Below, in pieces: positions 13,830-20,252 of a stretch of 20,529 bases of DNA (position 1 is its first letter; every line of letters starts with the position of its first letter). This DNA comes from JAPLZH01 sp964450345 (lineage in GTDB: Bacteria; Patescibacteriota; Minisyncoccia; Phycocordibacterales; PALSA-1337). The stretch covers positions 1 through 20,529 of the forward strand of contig CAYVEL010000013.1 of NCBI GenBank assembly GCA_964450345.1, written 5' to 3'. Under the pieces are notes generated by a model. The model did not search any database. It saw only the letters and a list, made by a program, of their open reading frames with translations, and was not told where the DNA came from. The position numbers and the translations under genes were made by a program.

Positions 13830-13961
13830 ATGAAAACAGTGAGTAGATTGTTGTTTATTGGTAATGATGGTGAGGTGGTTCTTAACAGGTTCCAGAAAAT
13901 TGTGTTTTGGACTGGTATTATAGCGATATCAGGAACATTTATCTGGTCTTTGTTTAATTAG
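13830..13961 (+). CDS. 43-residue single-helix membrane peptide, unknown
   Basis: A short frame from ATG 13830 to TAG 13961. The first 25 residues are mildly basic and polar (MKTVSRLLFIGNDGEVVLNR), followed by one hydrophobic helix (about residues 24-42, with IVFWTGIIAISGTFIWSLF) at the very C-terminus. The case for a real gene is good: a strong promoter, a leader, a full AGGAG Shine-Dalgarno sequence (13816-13820) 9 nt before the ATG, and a GC-rich terminator 38 nt after the stop. It lies after rpmG and tRNA-Trp, where secE is often found. A C-terminal-tail helix is SecE-like in outline, but the conserved SecE sequence before the helix is missing, so I do not call it SecE. Function unknown. 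Confidence 0.72.
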   Translation: MKTVSRLLFIGNDGEVVLNRFQKIVFWTGIIAISGTFIWSLFN

Positions 13962-13999
13962 TTAGTTGTTTCTTTGGTGAGTTTTCAAACAAATTTAAT

Positions 14000-14033
14000 A
14001 ACACGCGCACCTTATTCAGGTGCGCGTGTTTTC
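14000..14033. terminator. Two-way terminator between the membrane peptide and miaA
   Basis: Perfect 12-bp GC-rich stem AACACGCGCACC/GGTGCGCGTGTT (14000-14011 with 14019-14030), 7-nt loop, TTTT on the plus strand and a T-rich tail on the minus strand. Confidence 0.92.
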
Positions 14034-14035
14034 AG

Positions 14036-14929
14036 TTATTTTAGAAAATTCTTAGCTAGTTCTGAAATCTTTTCTAGGTCTGTCGGTGCGAACCAATTAA
14101 TATTTTTATTTCTCTTAAACCAGATCATCTGACGGCGAGCGTATTGCCAGATTTTTATTCTTAGAATTTCTTTCATCTTATCGAGAGAAAGCTCTTTGTT
14201 TATATGCATTCCTAAAAAGCGGTATTCTAGGCCAAGCTCTTTTAGTCTATTTATACTTAATCCTTCATTAAATAGATTTTGAACTTCTTGAATCATACCT
14301 GCCTCAATTCTTCTGTCTAAACGACTGTTTATCTTTTCTCTAGCTTCAGCGGGTGGTAGTTTAAGGCCAATTAATAGAAAGTCTATATCAGCACGCTTTT
14401 CTTTTTTAAGATTAGTAATTTTTTGACCAGATTTAATAATCTCGACTATACGAATTAATTTTCTTTTATTTTTCTTATCAATTTTCTCTAAAATACCTTT
14501 ATCTTCCTCGGGGATCATTGCTATTAGTTCTTCATGAGTTTTATTCTCTAGTTCCTGTCGTAATTCTTCGTTCGGAGCAACTTCAGGAAAAGTCTGATCA
14601 TACATTATTGAGTCTATGTAGAAACCAGTACCACCACAGATAATCGGTAATTTACCTCTTTTAAAAATCTCCTGCATAGTCCATTCGGCTACTCTTTGCC
14701 AATCAACAACAGAAATGCGATTCTCAACATTAGTTATGTCTAGTAGGTGATGAGGAACACCCTTCATTTCTTCTTTAGTGATTTTACCTGTACCGATATC
14801 AAGTTTTTTATATATCTGTCTAGAGTCAGCAGAAATAACTTCACCATTAAATCTAAGGGCAAGTTCTACCGCAAGATCACTTTTTCCTGTGGCTGTAGGA
14901 CCTAATATGACTAAAGCTTTCTTATTCAT
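14036..14929 (-). CDS. miaA: tRNA dimethylallyltransferase (i6A37)
   Basis: 297 residues from the chosen ATG, close to the family's usual 300. MiaA adds a dimethylallyl group to A37 of tRNAs that read codons starting with U; the tRNAs for Leu(UAA), Leu(CAA), Trp, Cys and Tyr in this window all have A37 and are likely substrates. P-loop GPTATGKS, then DSRQIYKKLDIGTGK, CGGTGFYI and the C-terminal GLEYRFL. The frame could start 16 codons upstream at 14977 (MPPQVGD), but that extension is not family-like and covers a promoter: -10 TATGGT ends 6 nt before the ATG at 14929, with -35 TTGGAG 17 nt further up. I therefore take 14929 and predict a leaderless message. Confidence 0.93.
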   Translation of the reverse strand: MNKKALVILGPTATGKSDLAVELALRFNGEVISADSRQIYKKLDIGTGKITKEEMKGVPHHLLDITNVENRISVVDWQRVAEWTMQEIFKRGKLPIICGGTGFYIDSIMYDQTFPEVAPNEELRQELENKTHEELIAMIPEEDKGILEKIDKKNKRKLIRIVEIIKSGQKITNLKKEKRADIDFLLIGLKLPPAEAREKINSRLDRRIEAGMIQEVQNLFNEGLSINRLKELGLEYRFLGMHINKELSLDKMKEILRIKIWQYARRQMIWFKRNKNINWFAPTDLEKISELAKNFLK

Positions 14930-14935
14930 ATCAAT

Positions 14936-14964
14936 ACCATATCTTAAAAACGAAATATCTCCAA
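14936..14964 (-). promoter_or_regulatory. Promoter of miaA (leaderless)
   Basis: Minus-strand -35 TTGGAG (14959-14964), 17-nt spacer, -10 TATGGT (14936-14941), 6 nt to the ATG. Confidence 0.6.
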
Positions 14965-15024
14965 CTTGTGGAGGCATAATTATGTAGTTGTTATATAATA
15001 AAGATGAATTTTCGAATTCTAATA

Positions 15025-15030
15025 TATAAA
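15025..15030 (+). promoter_or_regulatory. -10 box of the 639-residue secreted protein (leaderless)
   Basis: TATAAA ends 7 nt before the ATG at 15038. No good -35 box, and the DNA is AT-rich, so chance is possible. Confidence 0.4.
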
Positions 15031-15037
15031 GTATAAA

Positions 15038-16957
15038 ATGAAATTAAAAATAAATTTAAGTATAGTAGTATTTGCTCTAATCCTATCTTACTCGGCAGAT
15101 ATTGCTTTTGTTAAAGCTCAATCTGCTCCAAGTATAAATATAGTTAATTTGCAGTATAGTGGAACCGTAAAAGAAAAATGGGACTACCCACTTTGTGCGA
15201 GTGATCCATCAACATGTAATCCCGATCGTATTTTATCTAGAGTAAGAGAGGCTAGTAGAACATTCACAGACCCTTTTAATCCTGTTTCTACTAAAGAGAT
15301 TATGCATAATAAAGAGACGGATGAATTGGCGTCTAAGACTTGTTACACATATTGGGATTATCCTGGTAAAGAAGGTTCTGGTGGTACAGATGGATGTTTT
15401 AAAAAAGGACCTCTTGTTTCTACTGGGGTACAGCCTGTAGGGGTGAGAAATCGTATAGGATCAGGTCAATTATCTGAATATAAAAAATTTGGTGTAAATC
15501 CAGAAACACGACAATTTGATGAAAATATAGTCGTCTCTTCTGAAGTGGCTGATTTTACTGATTCATCAAAAAGTTCTCTGGTACTAGATCCTGTACTCTC
15601 TGATTCTCCCCAAGAAAGATCTATCACAGCTAATACAACTTATTGGATTAGAGTATTGCCAAAAGTATATTATTTAACTGATCCAAAAAAGAACACAGAT
15701 CCAATCTGGGATATTTGGAATGCTTCAGAGGTGCAGTGTAGATATATTGGTAATCCAGCAGGTAAGGTGGCTCGTTTAAATTGGATAGGAAATGATTGCG
15801 TAGTCATAGTATCAGCTAAAGGTCATAGTTCTACAGATGTTACCCCATCAACTGGATATCCATATTATGAATATTCTCTAGGTTGGGGAACTGCTCACGC
15901 GATAACTTCTTCAGCTCCATCTATTTCTGGTGCGTCTACTGTTTCCACTGTTAGTTCTGGTATTGCTTCCAAAGGTGCTGTAAAGACTGTTGCAAAGACA
16001 CCAGATTATACAGATGCTGATATGCAAGAAATCGTTTTAACTGGAACTGGTTTTGATACTAGTGAGCCTATTGAAATTCTATTATCCAATGTTATGGGTG
16101 CTAGTTCTACAGTTAGCACTATCGAAGGTAATATTTTAACTGTGCGCACATATTTTAAAGATAATATTACGACCTTATTAGAGGCTTATTCTAGTGATTC
16201 AACCAGCTTAACTTTCAAGGTGCCAAGAGATTTGGTAATAGGTTATAAGATTCAGGTAAGAAATCAGAATTCTGAGTGGAGTGAAGGTCAGTCTCTGGCT
16301 ACTCTTTTGGGTATTAAGAGATCGGTTTTGATACCTACTATATCTACTTCTACTATTACCGTAGAACCAACTGTTTATTATCCAGTATCAGTACCAGTTA
16401 AAGTTCCTATGGCTCCTTCTTCTGCGGTATCTACGACTGTAGGAACCAAGATTTCTACCACATCAAACACAACAAGTATTAAAACACCTGTAGTTAGTGC
16501 TACATCTAGCTCTAGCATTAAGTTACCAGTAACCAGTACCACTTCTTCTACAACAAAAAATACTACTCCAGTTCAGACTACTCTAAAGCTTACAATGACA
16601 GCTCCGAAAATTACAGCTAATGCAATTGGTCATAATTCAATTCAGTTTAATTGGACAAAATCTAATCTTATAGACTCTTCAAAGAATATTGTTAAGAGTA
16701 ATATTGTTTATTCATTAATACAACTTACTCCAGAAAAGAAAAATATTGTCTCAAACACAAATTCAACTTTATTCATATACACGAATCTAGCACCTGCAAG
16801 AAATTACTGTGTCGCTGTAGTGGCTACTGATCTTATTAGTAAAACTTATGCAACTAGTACTTCTGTTTGTGCATCAGCAAGAATAAGATCTAATTACTTT
16901 TTAACTGATAAATCTGCTACGGTCTTACATGCAATCGAAAGTTTATTTGGATTTTAG
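15038..16957 (+). CDS. Secreted protein with IPT/Ig-like and C-terminal FnIII-like domains
   Basis: 639 residues, family not recognised. Signal peptide 1-27 (basic start, hydrophobic core, VKA-QS cut site). The first third (about 28-290) is rich in Trp, Tyr and paired Cys and matches no domain I know. A beta domain at about 325-425 has an 'IVLTGTGFDTSEPIEILLSN' pattern like IPT/TIG folds. A Ser/Thr-rich, low-complexity linker (about 440-515) leads to a fibronectin type III-like domain (about 518-612; 'SIQFNWTKS' and 'LAPARNYCVAVVA' are typical strands). The tail is short with no anchor, sortase motif or extra helix that I can support, so it is probably released or held non-covalently. A surface or adhesive role is inference. 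It is followed by a strong terminator. Confidence 0.8.
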   Translation: MKLKINLSIVVFALILSYSADIAFVKAQSAPSINIVNLQYSGTVKEKWDYPLCASDPSTCNPDRILSRVREASRTFTDPFNPVSTKEIMHNKETDELASKTCYTYWDYPGKEGSGGTDGCFKKGPLVSTGVQPVGVRNRIGSGQLSEYKKFGVNPETRQFDENIVVSSEVADFTDSSKSSLVLDPVLSDSPQERSITANTTYWIRVLPKVYYLTDPKKNTDPIWDIWNASEVQCRYIGNPAGKVARLNWIGNDCVVIVSAKGHSSTDVTPSTGYPYYEYSLGWGTAHAITSSAPSISGASTVSTVSSGIASKGAVKTVAKTPDYTDADMQEIVLTGTGFDTSEPIEILLSNVMGASSTVSTIEGNILTVRTYFKDNITTLLEAYSSDSTSLTFKVPRDLVIGYKIQVRNQNSEWSEGQSLATLLGIKRSVLIPTISTSTITVEPTVYYPVSVPVKVPMAPSSAVSTTVGTKISTTSNTTSIKTPVVSATSSSSIKLPVTSTTSSTTKNTTPVQTTLKLTMTAPKITANAIGHNSIQFNWTKSNLIDSSKNIVKSNIVYSLIQLTPEKKNIVSNTNSTLFIYTNLAPARNYCVAVVATDLISKTYATSTSVCASARIRSNYFLTDKSATVLHAIESLFGF

Positions 16958-16968
16958 TCTTTCCCACA

Positions 16969-17009
16969 AAAAAATAAAAACCCAGCAAGAGGCTGGGTTT
17001 TTATTTTTT
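16969..17009. terminator. Two-way terminator
   Basis: Perfect 18-bp stem with core CCCAGC/GCTGGG (16969-16986 with 16992-17009), 5-nt loop and A/T arms that give T-tracts on both strands. It serves the secreted protein gene (plus) and tRNA-Leu(CAA) (minus). Confidence 0.93.
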
Positions 17010-17011
17010 AG

Positions 17012-17094
17012 TGCCGAAGGAGGGACTCGAACCCTCATGACCTTACGGTCGATCGATTTTGAGTCGATTGCGTCTGCCATTCCGCCACTTCGGC
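17012..17094 (-). tRNA. tRNA-Leu (CAA)
   Basis: Class II cloverleaf: acceptor GCCGAAG/CTTCGGC, anticodon stem ATCGA/TCGAT with loop CTCAAAA (anticodon CAA), variable arm with GTAA loop, T-loop TTCGAGT. Discriminator A, CCA not encoded (ACT in the genome). Confidence 0.95.
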
Positions 17095-17104
17095 ATTTGT
17101 AAGT

Positions 17105-17132
17105 ATTCTACAGTAAAAACACACAAAATCAA
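17105..17132 (-). promoter_or_regulatory. Promoter for tRNA-Leu(CAA)
   Basis: Minus-strand -35 TTGATT (17127-17132), 16-nt spacer, -10 TAGAAT (17105-17110), 10 nt before the tRNA. Confidence 0.65.
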
Positions 17133-17188
17133 CAAGTTTTTCACTCTTAGTCCACGCATATTCCACCATAAATCCACTAAAATAATTT

Positions 17189-17216
17189 TCGACAAAATTT
17201 TTCAGTCTGTTAAAAT
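17189..17216 (+). promoter_or_regulatory. Promoter of parB (leaderless)
   Basis: -35 TCGACA (17189-17194), 16-nt spacer, -10 TAAAAT (17211-17216), 6 nt to the ATG. Confidence 0.7.
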
Positions 17217-17222
17217 TAATCC

Positions 17223-18353
17223 ATGTCATCAGAATTTTATAACAACTCTGTTTTCTGGATTGAAATAGAGAAGATTAAGCCCAATCCATATCAGCCACGT
17301 CATGAGTTCGATGAGGCCAAGTTAAAAGACCTTTCAGAATCTATCAGAATGTACGGTATTCTTCAGCCACTTGTTGTGACTAGAAAGGAGACACCTAAAG
17401 AAGATGGTGGTATTGCAGTAGAGTATGAACTTATTTCCGGAGAGCGTAGACTTCGTGCTTCTAAGCTAGCAAATCTTCAGCAAGTCCCTGTTCTTATCAG
17501 AGGCGGTCAGGAAGATTCTCGTGTGAAGCTTGAACTTGCTATTATTGAGAACCTACAGAGAGAAGATCTTAATCCGGTAGATAGAGCTCGTTCTTTCGAG
17601 AGACTATCTAAAGAATTCGGTTTAAAGCATCAGCAGATTGCAGAGAAGGTGGGTAAGAGTCGTGAGTATGTTTCAAACACTCTTAGAATACTCGCTTTGC
17701 CAGAAGATATGCTTAACGCACTAGGAGATGGAAAGATTTCAGAAGGTCATACACGTCCGCTACTAATGCTTGCTGATAGACCAGATGAACAGCTTACTCT
17801 TTTTAAAGAGATAATGTTTAGAAAAATGACTGTTCGTGAGACTGAGAGAATTGCTAGAAAGATTGCTACAGATAGAGTTAGAAAGAAGGAAACAGGAGCA
17901 GATCCAGAACTTGTAGAGATGGAGAGAAATCTAGCTTCATCACTTGGTACACGTGTTCATATCGAAAAACTTCAGAGTGGAGGAAAGCTTACTATTGATT
18001 TCTTTAGTAATGACGACTTACGCGCCATTCTAGACATGGTTAAGGGTAAAGCTCTTCCAATCGGTCTGAAGGGTATAGACGTAATGTCTAATATCGGAGT
18101 AGTAAATAGTATTAATAGTGCCACAGCGGTCAATATTGCGGGTAATGGAGTGGCTAATTCGGTGAGTGTGAGTGCTTCAGAGATTACTGAACCTACTGTC
18201 GCTGATGTTAAGGTTATTGCACAAGAGATTCAGACAGAAATCGTAAATGATAAGTCAATTTCTGAATTAGAAACCGACGATAGAAGCAAGGAAGAGAAGA
18301 AGGATGATGAGAATTCAGAAGATTTGTATTCGGTGAAGAATTTCAGTATTTAA
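17223..18353 (+). CDS. parB: Chromosome partition protein ParB (Spo0J family CTPase)
   Basis: 376 residues. ParB loads at parS sites as a CTP-dependent clamp and works with ParA/Soj to separate chromosomes. The N-terminal domain has NPYQPR (21-26), box II GERRLRA (73-79, CTP binding) and box III ENLQRED (109-115). A helix-turn-helix follows ('HQQIAEKVGKSREYVSNTLR', about 135-155), then a linker domain. The region from about 290 is longer than usual: an Ala/Val/Ser-rich stretch and an acidic, disordered-looking tail (339-376), so the usual C-terminal dimer domain is not obvious. No parA is next to it and I see no parS palindrome in the window. The predicted message is leaderless. Neighbours are tRNA-Leu (divergent) and an orphan gene (convergent). 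Confidence 0.93.
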   Translation: MSSEFYNNSVFWIEIEKIKPNPYQPRHEFDEAKLKDLSESIRMYGILQPLVVTRKETPKEDGGIAVEYELISGERRLRASKLANLQQVPVLIRGGQEDSRVKLELAIIENLQREDLNPVDRARSFERLSKEFGLKHQQIAEKVGKSREYVSNTLRILALPEDMLNALGDGKISEGHTRPLLMLADRPDEQLTLFKEIMFRKMTVRETERIARKIATDRVRKKETGADPELVEMERNLASSLGTRVHIEKLQSGGKLTIDFFSNDDLRAILDMVKGKALPIGLKGIDVMSNIGVVNSINSATAVNIAGNGVANSVSVSASEITEPTVADVKVIAQEIQTEIVNDKSISELETDDRSKEEKKDDENSEDLYSVKNFSI

Positions 18354-18370
18354 TTAAAATAAATTAAATT

Positions 18371-18412
18371 AAAACCCACTGCATAGTTTTTAAATAGCAG
18401 TGGGTTTTTGTT
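18371..18412. terminator. Two-way terminator between parB and the Cys/Asp-tail gene
   Basis: 12-bp stem AAAACCCACTGC/GCAGTGGGTTTT (18371-18382 with 18397-18408), 14-nt loop, T-rich tails on both strands. Confidence 0.9.
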
Positions 18413-18421
18413 TTTAATTAA

Positions 18422-18805
18422 TCAATCGTCTCTACCACAATCGCAATCATCTGAACAATCACTACCAGATCCATAACAATAGATTCTAGGGACTGTTAGA
18501 TTAATATCATCCTGACCATACACATGTGGAAATCCAGTTTTTTCATCAATTCCAGTTTGTCCTTCAATTTTATTTTCTATAAACCATTTTAATATTGTAT
18601 GAGCATCAGGCATGGAATAAAGAGCAGAATAAAATCCAGATCGATTCTTAATTATTGAATGAGCAATTATTTTTTGTTCAGAACAAAATTTCTTGAACAA
18701 TTTTATTACTTGAGAAGGATTAGAGATTTGTTTTTTGCCGTTTTTATTCCCGAGTTCAACTAGAACTAGTACAGATATTTCGAAGGTATCAAGCGGTGTT
18801 AACAT
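18422..18805 (-). CDS. Unknown 127-residue protein with a Cys/Asp-rich C-terminal tail
   Basis: No family recognised. The first 110 residues look like a small soluble alpha/beta domain. The last 18 residues are set apart: four Cys (110, 117, 121, 123) mixed with five Asp and two Gly before the end, a layout that could bind metal or form disulfides. There is no signal peptide or membrane helix. The start is well supported: AGGA (AAAGGA) lies 5 nt before the ATG, behind a TTGACT promoter and a leader of about 42 nt. It is the only gene here that ends in TGA; the terminator right after the stop argues that TGA is a true stop. Divergent from the MBL hydrolase gene. Function unknown. Confidence 0.72.
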   Translation of the reverse strand: MLTPLDTFEISVLVLVELGNKNGKKQISNPSQVIKLFKKFCSEQKIIAHSIIKNRSGFYSALYSMPDAHTILKWFIENKIEGQTGIDEKTGFPHVYGQDDINLTVPRIYCYGSGSDCSDDCDCGRDD

Positions 18806-18853
18806 GTTTTTCCTTTCTATTTTCTTACATTAGAGTTTCTAACTACTATTGTG

Positions 18854-18882
18854 ATAATTACACATTTAGCTAAGTTAGTCAA
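18854..18882 (-). promoter_or_regulatory. Promoter of the Cys/Asp-tail gene
   Basis: Minus-strand -35 TTGACT (18877-18882), 17-nt spacer, -10-like AATTAT (18854-18859); leader about 42 nt with an AAAGGA Shine-Dalgarno sequence. Confidence 0.55.
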
Positions 18883-18913
18883 TATATGGGATATTATATA
18901 AATCAATAAATAA

Positions 18914-18922
18914 TGATAAAAT
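18914..18922 (+). promoter_or_regulatory. Extended -10 promoter of the MBL hydrolase gene (leaderless)
   Basis: TG-a-TAAAAT (extended -10) ends 6 nt before the ATG. The -35 region is poor, as is usual for extended -10 promoters. Confidence 0.6.
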
Positions 18923-18928
18923 TCTAGT

Positions 18929-19573
18929 ATGAAAATCCAAAAACTAGGACATTGCTGTTTAATTATTGAAACAAAAGGAAAAAGAATACTTACCGATCCT
19001 GGAAGCTATACTGTTGAGGCACATTCTAAGATTAGAGATATTGATTATATTCTGTTTACTCATGAACATCAGGACCACTATCATATTGATTCATTAAAGA
19101 CGATTTTATCTAATAATTCTAAGGCTATCGTTTATGCTAATAATTCTGTTAGTGATTTACTTAAAATTGAAGGAATTGGACATGTGCTTGTGAATAATAA
19201 AGATGAAATTTTACTCGGAATAGGTGCAGATAGTATTTCTCTTCTTGGTATTGGTGAAAAACATGCGGAAATGCATAGTTCGATTCCTGTATCTTCTAAT
19301 ACTGGCTATTTTATTGATAATAGATTGTGGTATCCAGGAGACTCTTTTACTAATCCTAATAAAGTAGTGGAAATTCTCGCATTGCCAGTCTCTGGGCCTT
19401 GGATGAAAATTAGTGAAGCATTAGATTATGCTTTGTTACTTAAACCTAAAAAAGTTTTTCCAGTTCACGATGGAACCAGATTCGGCTCAGCGCACATTCT
19501 GCCTGCTAAAGTACTAAGTCCTCAGGGGATTGAGTTCGTGGTAATGGTGGAGGGGGATGTGAAGGAATTTTAA
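18929..19573 (+). CDS. MBL-fold metal-dependent hydrolase (UlaG-like)
   Basis: 214 residues. Metallo-beta-lactamase fold hydrolase of the small single-domain type annotated as 'MBL fold metallo-hydrolase' in many bacteria. Metal ligands are visible: HEHQDH (45-50, the HxHxDH motif), His112 or His116 in GEKHAEMH, Asp138 in YPGDSF, and His180 in PVHDG. All ligands for a two-metal site are present, so it should be active. The substrate cannot be told from sequence. The N-terminal pattern (KIQKLGHCCLIIETKGKRILTDP) resembles UlaG-like members, but that does not make it an ascorbate-phosphate enzyme. The extended -10 promoter predicts a leaderless message. The neighbours are two unknown minus-strand genes, which gives no hint to the pathway. 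Confidence 0.85.
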   Translation: MKIQKLGHCCLIIETKGKRILTDPGSYTVEAHSKIRDIDYILFTHEHQDHYHIDSLKTILSNNSKAIVYANNSVSDLLKIEGIGHVLVNNKDEILLGIGADSISLLGIGEKHAEMHSSIPVSSNTGYFIDNRLWYPGDSFTNPNKVVEILALPVSGPWMKISEALDYALLLKPKKVFPVHDGTRFGSAHILPAKVLSPQGIEFVVMVEGDVKEF

Positions 19574-19621
19574 TAAAAAGAAAACCACCAGCAACCGGTG
19601 ATTTCCGTGTTTCTGGTGGTT
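19572..19621 (-). terminator. Terminator of the 168-residue orphan gene
   Basis: Stem AACCACCAG/CTGGTGGTT (19583-19591 with 19613-19621). On the minus strand it is followed by TTTTCTTTTTATT, so it works in that direction; the plus-strand side has no T-tract. Confidence 0.75.
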
Positions 19622-19646
19622 GAATTTCGCACTAAATACTCGCGTC

Positions 19647-20153
19647 TTACTCCTCCGTAGTGGCAACGCCTTTTCCGAAGCTTTCGGCGTGGAGTAATAA
19701 ACCAATAAACAAATATGCGCCGACGGAAAAGTTTTCCCAGTAATTGTCGCCGTATTGAATGAATCCGCGGAGCATTGATTTCGTGGTTAGGAGATCTGCG
19801 AGGCGAGCCATCTCGTCCTTCGGTTCGTCAATGAGCGGGCAGACGTATTTCCCGATGCTGTCACTACCGATATTCTTGATTCGGTCGTATTGCACATCAA
19901 GCCAGCCAGCCTCGTGTAATTCTTCCTCAAACCATTTGCGAATCAATTCAATCGTAATTACGAAGCCGAAACCTGCACCTGACCCAAAATGTTTATCAAC
20001 GACCATGTAGGCGTTTCCAATTAGCCTGTTTGGAGCTTCTGGTTTAAAAGTCCGAATGGTTTTCATGGCATACCCCATCTGATCGCCGAGTATGATTTGT
20101 TGTTCTGTAAGGATGAATTCCCGAGGTATGGATTTCAGTAGGTCAATTATCAT
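19647..20153 (-). CDS. Unknown 168-residue protein, composition unlike its neighbours
   Basis: No family recognised. There is no signal peptide; one weakly hydrophobic stretch near the C-terminus (about 143-153, VGAYLFIGLLL) may be buried rather than membrane. The chain has a Gly-rich segment (GSGAGFGF, about 57-64) and several Trp and acidic helices. The gene is visibly more GC-rich than topA and the MBL gene beside it, with codons such as GCG, CCG and CGG, which suggests recent acquisition. The start is supported by AGGA 6 nt before the ATG and a strong TTGACA promoter. It lies directly after topA on the same strand but has its own promoter and terminator, so it is a one-gene unit. Function unknown. 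Confidence 0.75.
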   Translation of the reverse strand: MIIDLLKSIPREFILTEQQIILGDQMGYAMKTIRTFKPEAPNRLIGNAYMVVDKHFGSGAGFGFVITIELIRKWFEEELHEAGWLDVQYDRIKNIGSDSIGKYVCPLIDEPKDEMARLADLLTTKSMLRGFIQYGDNYWENFSVGAYLFIGLLLHAESFGKGVATTEE

Positions 20154-20210
20154 ATTGATTCCTATATGTTGTTTGGTTGCGTGTTGTTGAAATAACTGCT
20201 TTTGTCTTAT

Positions 20211-20239
20211 TTTATATAATAAATAATTTATTTTGTCAA
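20211..20239 (-). promoter_or_regulatory. Strong promoter of the 168-residue orphan gene
   Basis: Minus-strand consensus -35 TTGACA (20234-20239), 17-nt spacer, -10 TATAAA (20211-20216); leader about 50 nt. Confidence 0.8.
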
Positions 20240-20252
20240 AAATTTCGCACTT

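Noticed and set aside
13625..13846. A 73-residue plus-strand frame
   Set aside because: It runs through tRNA-Trp and the leader of the 43-residue peptide.
13830..13961. SecE
   Set aside because: Only position and the single C-terminal helix agree; the conserved SecE segment before the helix is missing.
17035..17268. Open frames on both strands over tRNA-Leu(CAA) and the parB promoter
   Set aside because: They read through the tRNA and the two divergent promoters, and show no protein-like composition.
17095..18420. parS sites or a replication origin near parB
   Set aside because: No TGTTNCACGTGAAACA-like palindrome and no cluster of DnaA boxes is visible.
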